Source: an uncultured Prevotellaceae bacterium (GTDB taxonomy: Bacteria > Bacteroidota > Bacteroidia > Bacteroidales > Muribaculaceae). Taken from it: DNA of 64,000 nt. The stretch is taken from positions 1-64,000 of the forward strand of contig ONOU01000014.1 in assembly GCA_900319525.1 (NCBI GenBank). Direction: 5' to 3'. The notes beneath the pieces were generated by a model. It ran no database searches, was not told the DNA's origin, and worked only from the letters and a program-made list of their open reading frames with translations. Positions 15,848 to 26,300 of the stretch are shown here, piece by piece. Both the position numbers and the translations under genes were made by a program. Within the stretch, counting starts at the first letter, position 1; each line of letters starts with the position of its first letter.

Positions 15848-18800
15848 TCAGAATTTGAGTTTCACATTAAATCCCATCGACCGCAGGCTGGGCTGCATGA
15901 AGTAGTCGATGCCCTGATAATAGGTGCCCGTGTTGGAAGTGGCCTCGGGATCGTATGGGGCCTTGTTGTAGAGCATGCACAGGTTGTGGGCCACAAAGGC
16001 CACATTCAGCCCCTTGATCCACTTAACCCAGCGGTGAATCGGCACATCATAGGCCAGGCTCAACTCGGCCAGGCGCAGGTTGGTCGCGCTATAGACGTAG
16101 CGGGCATCGACGGTGCCGTTGGGGTTGCCCACGGTCTGGTAGAAGCCCTGGGCATTGACCATCTTGCCGTTAACGAGCACACCGCCCGCATTGCGGGCAT
16201 CCTGAGTGGCCTGGGAGGCACCGTAATAGTCCAGGATGGCCTGCGTCTCGCTCACGACGATGCCGCCGTTGCGATAGGTGAACAGGGCCGATAGGGTCAC
16301 GCCCTTGAAGTTGAACGAGTTGCCCCACGATAGGTTGTAGCGTGGTGCGGCCTGTCCGGCATAGATGTAGTAGGCGTTGTTGTTGGGGTTTGCCTCCACG
16401 TTCTGGCGCTCGGGGTTGACGTAGATGGCGCCGTGCTCGTCGGTCTTGAGTGTCGAGACATACACGTCGCTCAGCGTTCCGCCCTCGGTCAGGCGTATCT
16501 GGTAACCTGACGTGCCGCCCATATAGAGTTCGTCCAGGTTGTAAATCTCTCCGTCGATGGGGTTGCGCCAGTCCTTGAGCAGTTCCTTGACCTTGTTGCG
16601 GTTAAGCGTCCAGGTCAGATAGGTTTCCCAAGTGAGGGCGCCCAAGGGCTGAGTGTAACGTGCGGTAAGTTCCACGCCCTTGTTATCCACACGGCCGCCA
16701 TTGACGACAGCGCTCGTGTAGCCCGACGAGGCGGGCAACGTGGGATAGAAGAACTGGTTGCGCGTGCTCGACTGGTAGAGCGTCGCATTCACGCGCAGGC
16801 GGTTGCGGAACATGACCAGGTCGATACCGGCCTCCCACGAGTTGGTGCGCTCGGGTTTGAGGTCGGTGAGCATACGCGTCGAGGTCTCGGCCAGACCCGT
16901 CGAGGGGTTGATGGCATAGGTCTCACGCGTCAGGAACGGCTCGTTGGGCTCATTACCCACCTGGGAATAGCCTATGCGCATCTTGAAGTAATCAAGCCAA
17001 CCAATTTTAATGCCTAGTTCACGCAACACTTCGGTCCAGATGATGCTCGAGCCTACCGACCAGTAGAAGTAACTCTTCTCGAGTTTGCTCGACCAGTCGT
17101 TGCGGGCTGTAAAATCAAGGTAGATCATACTGTTAGCACCCACTTGGGCAGTGGCATACACGCTCTGCAACTGGGTACGGTAACCGCTCTGCACGGGCTT
17201 GAAAGTCGAATTGGACGTCTCCACGTTGGCCAGGGTGAACTTGTTGGCGGTACCCTTCAAGTGGCCACTGAAACCCTCGATGCTGTTGTCGCGCTGGTCA
17301 AAGCTCGTGCCCAGCACACCACTCAAACTCAAGTAGTCATCGGCAAAGTACTTGTCGAACTTGGCAAAAGCCTCGGCATACAGCTGGCGGTTGCTCACGT
17401 TGCGCAGTCCGTAATGGCCGTATTTGGAGGCATAGAGCGTGTTGGTCGAGGCAAAGAATTTCTCCTCGTACTTGTCGCTGCTCTTGTCATATTTCACGCG
17501 GCCCGTGATGTCGAGCCACGGGGTGATGCGCCAGTTGAGCGAGACGGTCGCCTGGTGACGCTCCTTGTGGTTGATGAAGCGCTCGCGCTCGGTCTCCCAA
17601 TAGGGGTTCTCCATCGAGATGTCGTAGTTGTAGGGCCAATATTGCACGGGGAAGTTGCGGCCCGTGTCGTAGCGCTCGTAGTAGCCCAACTTGGAGAAGT
17701 TGTCGCCTGCGGGAAACAGATAGACAGGCACCAGCGGATTGTGGTACTGGCCTTGGCTGATCATGTTCTGCTCCTTGACGGCACTGAGCATATAGCCCAG
17801 GTCGAGCGTCATGCGGTTGTCGAGGAACTTGGTCGTATTGCGCACGCTCACGTTATAGCGGTCATAGTTATTGCTGTGGATGATGCCCTGCGAGTTGGTG
17901 GCGCCGAGCGACAGGTAGGTCTGGTTCTTGTCGGTTCCAGTGCTCAGGCTCACCGAGTTGGCGATATTGGTGCCCGTCTGGAAGAAGTCGGCGGGACGAT
18001 AGTCGCTGGGCGTTGCCAGTTTCTCACCCCAGCTGAAGTAACTGCCCGTCTCACTAGGGCCGTACTGGTTCTGGAATCGGGGCAGGACAAAGGGTCGCGA
18101 GAACTGGAAACTGCCGTTGTAGGTCACATCCACCCTACCCGCGCGGCCGTGCTTGGTCGTGATGAGGATGACACCGTTGGCGGCATTGGCGCCGTAGAGG
18201 GCGGCTGCCGTCGGGCCCGTTAGGGCGCTGATGCTCTCGATGTCATCGGGATTGATATTTGCCGTGGCGTCACCCGTCTGGCCCGCACCGGCAAAGATGC
18301 CTTCAGGCTGCTCGCTACCGAGGGTCTGCATGGGAATGCCATCAACAACGTAGAGCACGTTATTGTTACCGTTGATACTCTTGGCGCCGCGCATGACCAC
18401 GCGACTGCTGCCGCCCGCGCCCGTCGCGCTGGCATTGATGGTCACACCCGCCACCTTGCCCGAGAGCGAATTGACGAAGTTGGCATCCTGCACGGTCATC
18501 AAGGCATCGCTCGACACCTGCTGCACGTTGTAGGACAGCGACTTGGCCTCCTTCTTGATACCGAGAGCCGTGACAACGACCTCACTGAGGTCACAAGCAG
18601 CAGACGGCTCCATCGTAATCGTCAGGTTGGTGCCATCTACCCGCACATTGCGGGTGCCGTAGCCCACATAACTCACGGCCAGGGTTGCCCCCTGGGCGGC
18701 ACTGATGCTGAAGCGGCCGTCAAAATCGGTGGCCGTGCCCACACTAGTGCCCTTGACACTGACGGTCGCCCCAATCATGGGCTCGCCGTTCTCGTCAAGC

Positions 18801-18949
18801 ACCTGTCCCGTCACCGTCGCGGCCTGCACCGCTCCACTTTGCGCTTGCGCCGAGGGCATTGCCAGCACCATGCCGCCGCCCATAGCAAGCGTCGCCACTG
18901 CCAGCAGCCTAAGAAGGTGAGGGAATTTCAATCCAAGTTTTTTCATCAT
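15848..18949 (-). CDS. SusC/RagA-family TonB-dependent transporter
   Basis: 1033 residues. Signal peptide to about residue 37, then a CarboxypepD_reg domain (TVTGQVLDENGEPMIGATVSVKGTSVGTATDFDGRFSI), a TonB-interacting/plug region (SEVVVTALGIKKEAKSLSYNVQQV ... VVDGIPM) and a 22-strand-type barrel ending in Phe. It imports glycan fragments through the outer membrane using TonB energy, with the SusD lid. First gene of the operon; a -7 box is at 18977-18984. No PUL-type sensor/regulator gene (hybrid two-component, SusR or ECF pair) is adjacent. Confidence 0.95.
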   Translation of the reverse strand: MMKKLGLKFPHLLRLLAVATLAMGGGMVLAMPSAQAQSGAVQAATVTGQVLDENGEPMIGATVSVKGTSVGTATDFDGRFSISAAQGATLAVSYVGYGTRNVRVDGTNLTITMEPSAACDLSEVVVTALGIKKEAKSLSYNVQQVSSDALMTVQDANFVNSLSGKVAGVTINASATGAGGSSRVVMRGAKSINGNNNVLYVVDGIPMQTLGSEQPEGIFAGAGQTGDATANINPDDIESISALTGPTAAALYGANAANGVILITTKHGRAGRVDVTYNGSFQFSRPFVLPRFQNQYGPSETGSYFSWGEKLATPSDYRPADFFQTGTNIANSVSLSTGTDKNQTYLSLGATNSQGIIHSNNYDRYNVSVRNTTKFLDNRMTLDLGYMLSAVKEQNMISQGQYHNPLVPVYLFPAGDNFSKLGYYERYDTGRNFPVQYWPYNYDISMENPYWETERERFINHKERHQATVSLNWRITPWLDITGRVKYDKSSDKYEEKFFASTNTLYASKYGHYGLRNVSNRQLYAEAFAKFDKYFADDYLSLSGVLGTSFDQRDNSIEGFSGHLKGTANKFTLANVETSNSTFKPVQSGYRTQLQSVYATAQVGANSMIYLDFTARNDWSSKLEKSYFYWSVGSSIIWTEVLRELGIKIGWLDYFKMRIGYSQVGNEPNEPFLTRETYAINPSTGLAETSTRMLTDLKPERTNSWEAGIDLVMFRNRLRVNATLYQSSTRNQFFYPTLPASSGYTSAVVNGGRVDNKGVELTARYTQPLGALTWETYLTWTLNRNKVKELLKDWRNPIDGEIYNLDELYMGGTSGYQIRLTEGGTLSDVYVSTLKTDEHGAIYVNPERQNVEANPNNNAYYIYAGQAAPRYNLSWGNSFNFKGVTLSALFTYRNGGIVVSETQAILDYYGASQATQDARNAGGVLVNGKMVNAQGFYQTVGNPNGTVDARYVYSATNLRLAELSLAYDVPIHRWVKWIKGLNVAFVAHNLCMLYNKAPYDPEATSNTGTYYQGIDYFMQPSLRSMGFNVKLKF

Positions 18950-18976
18950 AATTCTCGCAATACTTAGTTGATGTCA

Positions 18977-18984
18977 CAAAGGTA
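18977..18984 (-). promoter_or_regulatory. -7 box of the susC-susD-GH18 operon
   Basis: CAAAGGTA on plus reads TACCTTTG on minus, 27 bp upstream of the susC ATG. Confidence 0.55.
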
Positions 18985-19070
18985 ATAAATAATTGCGTTC
19001 CAACGAAAGAACTCAAGACAATCTGTTACAAACAAAATGATCATACCAGGAGGGCTGTGACATAAAAGCG

Positions 19071-19110
19071 ACCGCAACATGAGTCTCATGGGACTGATGC
19101 TGCGGTTTTG
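19071..19110. terminator. Probable terminator after the calcium ATPase gene
   Basis: ACCGCA (19071-19076) pairs with TGCGGT (19101-19106), with CATGAG/CTCATG nested inside. TTTT-type tails occur on both sides, so it may work in both directions. It lies just beyond the ATPase stop on the minus strand. Confidence 0.5.
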
Positions 19111-19131
19111 AATTGATGATGTGAATTGAGT

Positions 19132-21822
19132 TTATTCGTTCTTGACCCTGGCGACGACTTGGCCCAAAAGGAATACGGGTGAGGTGCCGAGGATGATGTA
19201 CAGCCAAGTGGTGGCATCGAGCGGCGCACTGTTAAAGAATGGCGAGAAGAATTGGACCAGGACAATCTGCCCGACAAAAATCACAGCCGCTACCGCCCAA
19301 AAGACCTTGCTGTCCTCCATATTGTTAAATGCCCATTTGCCTGTCGCGAACGCCCTCGCGTTCAACAGATTCCAGAACTGCAGGAACACAAATACGCTGA
19401 AGAAGATGCCCATCTCGTGCGGGTTGATGTTGGGATTGATGCCGCGGACAAACACCGGTCCGCCATTGGCCTCGCGCACGAAATAATAGTACAGACCTAT
19501 CATCAGCACCGCAAAGATGGCTCCGCTCCACATGATGAACTTCTTCATCGTGGGCGTGATGATGCTGGCCCGCGAGTCGCGTGGCCGTTGACGCATGAGC
19601 ACACTGTTGGGCGGCAGCGAGGCCAGTGCCAGGGCTGCAAAGGTGTCCATGATCAAGTTCACCCACAGCATCTGGGTCACGGTGAGCGCCGGCTGCTTGC
19701 TGAAGAACGAGCACACGGCAACCACCAGGCAGGCACACACGTTGACCGCCAGCTGGAAGAGGATAAAGCGCTGAATGTTGCTGTACAGCGAGCGTCCCCA
19801 CAACACGGCCTTGTTGATGCTGGCAAAAGAGTTATCGAGGATGGTGATGTCGCTGGCCTCCTTGGCCACGGCGGTGCCGTCGCCCATCGACAAGCCTACC
19901 TGAGCGGCATTGAGCGCGGGAGCGTCGTTGGTGCCGTCGCCCGTGACGGCGACCACTTCACCCTGCTGTTGCAGCAGCCTCACCAGGCGTGCCTTGTCGT
20001 CGGGACGCGCACGCGACATGATCTTGATGCCGGCGGCTCGCTTGGCGGCCTCGCCGTCGTCAAGGGCGGCAAAGTCCGGGCCGGTGATGATGGCCTCGTC
20101 GTTGTCGGCATCGGTCCACAAGCCCACCTGCCTGCCTATCTCGCGCGCTGTGGCGCTGGTGTCTCCAGTGACGATTTTCACCGTCACGCCGGCATTGTGG
20201 CAGTCCTGGATGGCTGCGGGCACATCGGGGCGCACGGGGTCGCTGATGGCAACGATGCCCACGAGGGTCAACGGCGGCTGGTTCCCGGCCTTGAGGCGGG
20301 CCAGGACGGCATCGGCACTCTCGCTGGCGTCGAGTTCAGCGTAGGCAAACGCCAGGGTGCGCATCGCCTTGGACTGGTAATCGAGCAGTTCGGCGGTGAC
20401 CTGATCGGCATTCACGCCGCCCGCAATGCTGTCGCTCATGCGCATGACCACCTCGGGAGCGCCCTTGACCAGCAGCAGGCGCTCGCCCGTGGCGCTGTCG
20501 ATGACGGTGGCCATATACTTGGTCATCGTCGAGAAGGCCATCTGTGCCAGCGGCTCGCTGTTGTCACGCACGGCCATGTAGTCGATACCGGCGTCAAGCA
20601 GCCACAGCAGCAGGGCGCCCTCGGTGGGGTTGCCCAGGGCCACGACATGATCGGGGTCGCTCTCGTCGATAAAGGCGGTGCTGTTGCAGGCAATGCCCTC
20701 GGTGACGATGATGCTCATCGGGTCATCGCCCTTCGGGGAGTCGCCTTCAAGGCCGTAGAAACGGGCGTCATGCACCTGCATCTTGTTCTGGGTGAGTGTG
20801 CCGGTCTTGTCGGTGCAGATGACCGTGGCGGCACCCATGGTCTCACAGGCGTGCATGCGGCGCACCAGGTTGTTGTGCTTCAACATCTTGCGCATGCTCA
20901 GTGCCAGCGACAGCGTCACGCTCATGGGCAGCCCCTCGGGCACCGACACGACAATCAGCGTGACGGCCAGCATGATAGTCTCGATAAAGTACTGGGCATC
21001 GGCCAGCACGCCCTCGCTGCCTGCCAGCAGGTATTCCACGACGCGCCCGAGCACCAGCAGGCCTGCCATGATGTAGCTGCCCCGGGCAATCGTGTGCCCC
21101 AGGCGGTCAAGCTGCTGGGTGAGCGGCGTCTGGATGTTATTGTCAATCTGGGAATCGTGATAGACCTTGCCATACTCGGTCATGTCTCCCACGCGCTCGA
21201 CACGCATCACCGCATTGCCCTCGATGATCGAGCTGGCACGCAGCAGCAGCGTGGGTGGATAAGTGGCCTCGGTGGCACTGGCGGCAGCCTGCACGTCGTG
21301 GGTCTTCCAGGCCGAGGGTTCGCCGGTGAACGAGCTCTCATCGACCCTGAGGCTGAAGCTCTCGAGGATGGTGCCGTCGGCAGGCACTTTCTCGCCTGTC
21401 TCCAGGATGACGATGTCGCCCACGACGATGTCGCAACGCGGCACCTGGGTAACGTGACCGTCACGCACCACCTTCACGCCCACGTTGTCGTCGGTCTGGT
21501 TGAGCAAGCGGAATTTCTTGTTGGCGTTCACCTCGACAAGGAAGCCCACCAGGGTCGCCAGCACGACGGCGATAAAGATGCCCAACGGCTCAAACAGCAC
21601 ACTCGCGCCCGCATCCAGCCCAAAGTACTCATAGGCCGACAGACCCACCGACAGCACAAGGGCCACCAGCAGTATCTTGATCAACGGGTCATCAAATTTT
21701 TCCAGAAATTGCTTCCACAGGGGGGAAGGCTCGGGAGTGGTGAGCACGTTATCACCATGCAATTGCCGGCTCGCAATCACTTGCTCGGCGGTCAATCCTC
21801 TGTCATGCTGTCGTTTTGCCAT
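19132..21822 (-). CDS. Calcium-translocating P-type ATPase
   Basis: 896 residues, the length of PMCA/SERCA-like bacterial calcium pumps. Seen in order: cation ATPase N-terminal domain, first membrane pair, actuator domain with the FTGEP loop (SSFTGEPSAW; TGES in many pumps), membrane segment with VSVPEGLPMSVTLSLALS (calcium-type PEGL), phosphorylation motif CTDKTGTLTQ, nucleotide-binding domain with KGAPE, hinge VTGDGTNDAPAL, and C-terminal membrane helices (NLIMDTFAALALA). It pumps calcium, possibly with other divalent ions, out of the cytoplasm. Stands alone. Confidence 0.92.
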   Translation of the reverse strand: MAKRQHDRGLTAEQVIASRQLHGDNVLTTPEPSPLWKQFLEKFDDPLIKILLVALVLSVGLSAYEYFGLDAGASVLFEPLGIFIAVVLATLVGFLVEVNANKKFRLLNQTDDNVGVKVVRDGHVTQVPRCDIVVGDIVILETGEKVPADGTILESFSLRVDESSFTGEPSAWKTHDVQAAASATEATYPPTLLLRASSIIEGNAVMRVERVGDMTEYGKVYHDSQIDNNIQTPLTQQLDRLGHTIARGSYIMAGLLVLGRVVEYLLAGSEGVLADAQYFIETIMLAVTLIVVSVPEGLPMSVTLSLALSMRKMLKHNNLVRRMHACETMGAATVICTDKTGTLTQNKMQVHDARFYGLEGDSPKGDDPMSIIVTEGIACNSTAFIDESDPDHVVALGNPTEGALLLWLLDAGIDYMAVRDNSEPLAQMAFSTMTKYMATVIDSATGERLLLVKGAPEVVMRMSDSIAGGVNADQVTAELLDYQSKAMRTLAFAYAELDASESADAVLARLKAGNQPPLTLVGIVAISDPVRPDVPAAIQDCHNAGVTVKIVTGDTSATAREIGRQVGLWTDADNDEAIITGPDFAALDDGEAAKRAAGIKIMSRARPDDKARLVRLLQQQGEVVAVTGDGTNDAPALNAAQVGLSMGDGTAVAKEASDITILDNSFASINKAVLWGRSLYSNIQRFILFQLAVNVCACLVVAVCSFFSKQPALTVTQMLWVNLIMDTFAALALASLPPNSVLMRQRPRDSRASIITPTMKKFIMWSGAIFAVLMIGLYYYFVREANGGPVFVRGINPNINPHEMGIFFSVFVFLQFWNLLNARAFATGKWAFNNMEDSKVFWAVAAVIFVGQIVLVQFFSPFFNSAPLDATTWLYIILGTSPVFLLGQVVARVKNE

Positions 21823-21944
21823 TCTTCATTCTTTTTCTAAAAAAACACTGTACAGATAACGCAAGAACCATGCCAAGCGGTCATAATCCCGCCCAGCGGC
21901 AATAAATGCATTAAAATTGTAATCAACAGCAGCGGCAGTGAGCC

Positions 21945-22715
21945 TCAAGCGGTAATCCTGGGCGGCAGGGTCTGGCGCACAAACCGGGACTTGTTGAAGA
22001 TCGAGTCCCAACGCAGCTTGATCACGCCCCACAACGCCTCAAAGAAGATGCTGCTGTTCATCTTGCTCGTGCCCAGCACACGGTTCACAAACACGATGGG
22101 CACCTCCTTGATCTTGAAGCCCATGCGGTGGGCCGTGAACTTCATCTCGATCTGGAAGGCATAGCCCTTGAACTGGATAGCGTCCAGGTTGATGGATTGC
22201 AGCACCTCGCGCCGGTAGCACACATAGCCCGCCGTGGCGTCACGCACCTGCATGCCCGTGACCAGGCGGACGTAGGCCGACGCATAGTAACTCATCAGCA
22301 TCCTGCCCATGGGCCAGTTCACCACATTCACCCCCGAGATATAGCGCGAACCCACACTCACGTCGGCTCCGCCCGCGGCACATGCGGCCTGCAGGTCGGG
22401 CAGCTTGCCCACAGGATGGGAGAAGTCGGCATCCATCTCGATGATGTACTCATAGCCATGGTCCAGCGCCCACTTGAAGCCAGCGATATAGGCCGTGCCC
22501 AGCCCCTGCTTGCCCGCACGCTTCAGGATATTGACACGCCCGGGATGACGGGCGATCATCTCCTCGACCAGCCGGGCGGTGCCGTCGGGCGAGTTGTCGT
22601 CAACAATGAGCACATCAAACTGGTGCGCGGCGATGTCCATCACCGCCGTGATGATGGCCTGGATGTTCTCCTTCTCGTTATAGGTGGGAATGATTACTAA
22701 ACTGTCTGAGTTCAT
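21945..22715 (-). CDS. Polyprenol-phosphate mannose synthase-like GT2
   Basis: 256 residues. GT2 fold with VIIPTYNEKENIQAII, VLIVDDNSPDGTARLV, the metal-binding EMDADFSHP, and later the SRYISG/VNWP region, typical of the dolichyl/polyprenyl-phosphate mannosyltransferase family. There are no C-terminal membrane helices, so it resembles the soluble type (DPM1-like). It would transfer a sugar, probably mannose, from a nucleotide donor to a polyprenyl phosphate at the inner membrane, for use in cell-surface glycosylation. -7 box at 22757-22764. Confidence 0.85.
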   Translation of the reverse strand: MNSDSLVIIPTYNEKENIQAIITAVMDIAAHQFDVLIVDDNSPDGTARLVEEMIARHPGRVNILKRAGKQGLGTAYIAGFKWALDHGYEYIIEMDADFSHPVGKLPDLQAACAAGGADVSVGSRYISGVNVVNWPMGRMLMSYYASAYVRLVTGMQVRDATAGYVCYRREVLQSINLDAIQFKGYAFQIEMKFTAHRMGFKIKEVPIVFVNRVLGTSKMNSSIFFEALWGVIKLRWDSIFNKSRFVRQTLPPRITA

Positions 22716-22756
22716 TTTGCGCTGATTTGTTTGCCTTGATTACCCCAATGGGAGCA

Positions 22757-22764
22757 CAAAGGTA
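22757..22764 (-). promoter_or_regulatory. -7 box of the GT2 gene
   Basis: CAAAGGTA on plus reads TACCTTTG on minus, 41 bp upstream of the GT2 ATG. Confidence 0.5.
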
Positions 22765-23249
22765 GGCATTTTTTGTCAAAACGGAAAGCCCTATGTTTTT
22801 ATTTGTACTTTTTAGCACCTTTTTAATACTTTCACACCCTTTAACGCCGCACCCACCCGCAACCATCCAACCGCCCCACCCACCGAGCACCCCACGCCGA
22901 GCCGCCAAGGCCGTGGGTCGCCTTGGCTATTTCACCCAGTCACCGTTCAAGCTCTTAAAAGAATGGCCATGATCCAGATGCTGGCCCGAACCCTGCGGGG
23001 CCAATGCCAACCACACGAAATCAAACCAATTGAATGCGAAATATTTAATGATTTTCGTGCAATCAGCCCTATTTCCTTGCGAAATCAGCATTCAAAAAAA
23101 CTTTTCAGGGTCAGCTGCTATATCGTTCCTTTAAAAATCGTGGCGGCGTGAGGCCTTATACGTGAGACCCAGTGCGCCATCACATCATCGGGGACACTGG
23201 CTTTTTTTATTTTTTAGATAAAAACGCTTGGCGCACGGGCAATTTGTCC
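22765..23249 (+). other. Gene-free stretch with hairpins and a terminator, possible ncRNA
   Basis: No convincing gene. GCCAAGGC (22904-22911) pairs with GCCTTGGC (22920-22927). Segments 22931-22962 and 23147-23170 resemble parts of the 4.9-5.1 kb stretch in the same order. The stretch ends in an intrinsic terminator (23169-23214) that points rightward and lies before the promoter of the next gene, so a separate small plus-strand RNA is plausible. Short frames here lack any coding signal. Confidence 0.4.
23169..23214 (+). terminator. Intrinsic terminator
   Basis: CCAGTG (23169-23174) pairs with CACTGG (23195-23200) and is followed by C and seven T (23201-23208), then more T. No protein-coding gene ends upstream on this strand. 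Confidence 0.65.
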
Positions 23250-23257
23250 TACCTTTG
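23228..23257 (+). promoter_or_regulatory. Promoter of the C10 protease gene
   Basis: -33 element TTGG at 23228-23231 and -7 box TACCTTTG at 23250-23257, spaced as in Bacteroidetes promoters. It leaves a leader of about 100 nt before the ATG at 23361. Confidence 0.6.
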
Positions 23258-23360
23258 CGCCACCATTCCGTGTCACAGCGATGTGAGGCGGCGACGGTAC
23301 TACCATCACATGATTGCTTAATCGTCTTTATAAACCATTAATTATTAACCATTAACCACA

Positions 23361-26300
23361 ATGATGAAGTTAACTACTCAACTGAGGGCATTGCCTGCGT
23401 TGCTGATGCTGGCATTGACCGCCCTGGGCATGACCGCTGGCAATGTGGACAGCCGTGATGCCCAAGCACGCGCTATCCGGTTCATGAACAGCCTGTCAGG
23501 CTCCAGGATGATGGCGTCGAGCGCCAACATGAAGCTGTCGCATGCCGAGCCGTCGGCCGTCAGCGTTAAGGCCAATGACTACTACGTGTTCAACTACGAC
23601 GGCGGTGGCTATGTCATCGTCAGCGGCGATGACCGTGCCGAGGAAATCCTGGGCTACGGCAGCGGCAACATGGACGTGAACAACCTGCCCGAGAACGTCG
23701 CCTGGTGGCTGAACCAGTACAAGCAGCAGATGGAATGGCTGATCGCCAATCCCGATGCGCAGGTCGAGACCACTACCCAGTTCATGTCCACCATGCGCAC
23801 CGCCACCACGGTGCCCATGCTGATGAGCAGCACGTGGGACCAGGAAGCGCCCTACTACAACCAGTGCCCCAAGTATAACGGCCAGTATTGCATGACGGGT
23901 TGTGTGGCCACGGCAATGGCTCAGGTGATGTACTACTGGAAATATCCAGCCGAACTGCCCGCCCTGTCGTCCTACACGACGGCCGAGTCACCCCGCTTCA
24001 ATGTGCCCGCCCTACCGGGCATCACGCTGGACTGGGCCAACATGCTTGACGACTACAGCAGCGTGAACTACAACACCACCCAGGCCAACGCCGTGGCTTG
24101 GCTGATGCGCTACTGCGGACAGGCCGTGAAGATGATGTATTCACCCGACGGCAGTGGTGCCTACACCGAGGACGAGCGCGACGCGATGGTGTTGTTTGGC
24201 TATAACTCGGATGCCACGGTCAAGTACCGTGACGACCACAGCGCCACCAACTGGAACGCCATGATGCAGGCCGAACTCGAGGCTGGCCGTCCCATCCTGT
24301 ACGGCGGCAACGACTACTCTGCAGGCGGACACGCCTTTGTCGTTGACGGCTACAACGCCAGCACGAGCAAGTATCACGTGAACTTCGGCTGGAGTGGCTA
24401 CGACGACAACTACTATGCCCTGGATGCCTTCAAGGGCAGCGGGTACACCTTCAATTACTATCAGGATATGATCATTGGCGTTTATCCCGAGGGTAGCCAG
24501 CTCGAGACCTATGCTCCTGTGATGGCCCAGGCCAGCAACGTGGGCACCACCTCGTTCAGGGCTGTGTGGACCGACCAGACACCCACTGGCAATGTCCAGG
24601 ACTATACCCTGTATGTTCAAGCCTACAATGCCGACAGCGAGACGCTGCTGAGCGAAACTTTTGCTGGAGTGACCGTGACCAACGACGGCAGTGCCAACAT
24701 CGGCAATTCGCTCGATGATTACTGTGACAATGCCGGCTGGACGGGCAGCTACGTCTATCATGGCGTCGGTGGCACCATGAAATTGGGCAGCAGCAAGAAT
24801 GCCGGCTCACTGACCACGCCGGCCCTTGACCTGAGCACCAGCGGCGGCACCATCACCGTGAAGTTCAACGCTAAGTATTATAACAATGACAATAGCTCTG
24901 TCGTGGTATCTTGCGGTAACGTCAGCCAGACGGTGACCCTTACTAGTAGCGCCGCAGACTATACCGTCACCCTCAATGGCATCGACGAGACTGCGGGCCA
25001 GACGGTGACCTTTGCCTGCACGGCCAAGAGTAAACGCTTCTACATCGACAATATCGAGATTGCCACCGGCGATGCCGGCGCCTTGCTCAAGGCTACCGAG
25101 ACTGGCGACGCTAACCGTCGCGTGATTACCGGCATTACCAGCAAGAGCTACACCGTGAACGGCCTGAACGAGGGCGGCAGCTACAAGTTCTATGTCGAGG
25201 CCAATTACACCGACGGCAGCAAGAAGCAGTCCAACGTGCAGACCGTCACCCTAGGCGGCACCGTCGCTCCTGTGCCCGAGGTAATCGTTGACCCCGAGAC
25301 CTTGACGATGAGTACCGGAGTGGGCGAGACCGTAACAGCCACCTTCGGTTTGCTGGCTGCCGATCTCACTGGCGACGTGACCATCACCCTGAATGACGAG
25401 AACGGTGTTTACAGCATCAATCCCACGACCGTGAGCATCGCCGATGCCCAGGAGGGTGCTACCGTCACGGTGACCTATGCTCCCACCGCGACAGGTACCC
25501 ACAACGCCACCATCACCGTGGCCAGTGAGGGCGCCGAGGCCGCTACCGTGACTGTCACCGGCACCGCGACCATGGACACGCTGGCTCCCGAGATGCAGCC
25601 TGCCGACGAGCAGTATGTGACCAGCAGCTCCTTCCGTGCCGACTGGCTCGACATCACTCCCGAGCGTTATGTAAAGGATTACACCCTGTATGTCAACATC
25701 AAGCAGGACCAGCCCGCTACTGGCAGCCTGTTGCTCAACGAGACCTTCTATAGCGAGAATGTGCCCTCCAGCGACAGCAATATCGACCTGGGCGCCAGTG
25801 GCGAGCTCGACGAGAACTGCGATAATGCTGGCTGGACGGGATATGCCGTCTATCTGGCTGGTGGCGGTGGCATGAAGCTGGGGGCAGGCGCCAAGACCGG
25901 CTACCTGACCACTCCCGTCCTGGACCTGACCGGTTGTGGTGGCACCGTGACTGTCAAGTTCAATGCCAAGAGCTATGGCAGCGATGGCAGCTCGATCATC
26001 ATCTCCTGCGGTGACGTGAGCGAGACCGTGGCCCTGACTGACGAGGCTGCTGACTATGCCGTCACCCTCACTGGCGTGACCGAGGCCCAGAATCAGAATG
26101 TCACCCTGTCTTGCACCGCTAACAAGAAGCGCATCTATCTCTATGGTGTGCAGGTTTACAGCGGCGAGGCCGTAGCCAAGACAGTGAGCGAGACTGGCGA
26201 CGAAAACAGCCGCATCATCACCGGCATCACCGACCAGTACTATGTTGTAGAGAATCTGACTCCTGGTGCAACCTACACCTATTATGTAGAGGCTAACTAC

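Noticed and set aside
19252-21840. Very long plus-strand open frame (862 codons) opposite the calcium ATPase gene
   Set aside because: It is the antisense of a gene with all P-type ATPase motifs. High GC removes stops on the other strand; the translation is His/Gln-rich with no domain.
21826-22032. 68-codon frame between the calcium ATPase and GT2 genes
   Set aside because: It overlaps the end of the glycosyltransferase gene in another frame and has no start signal or family pattern.
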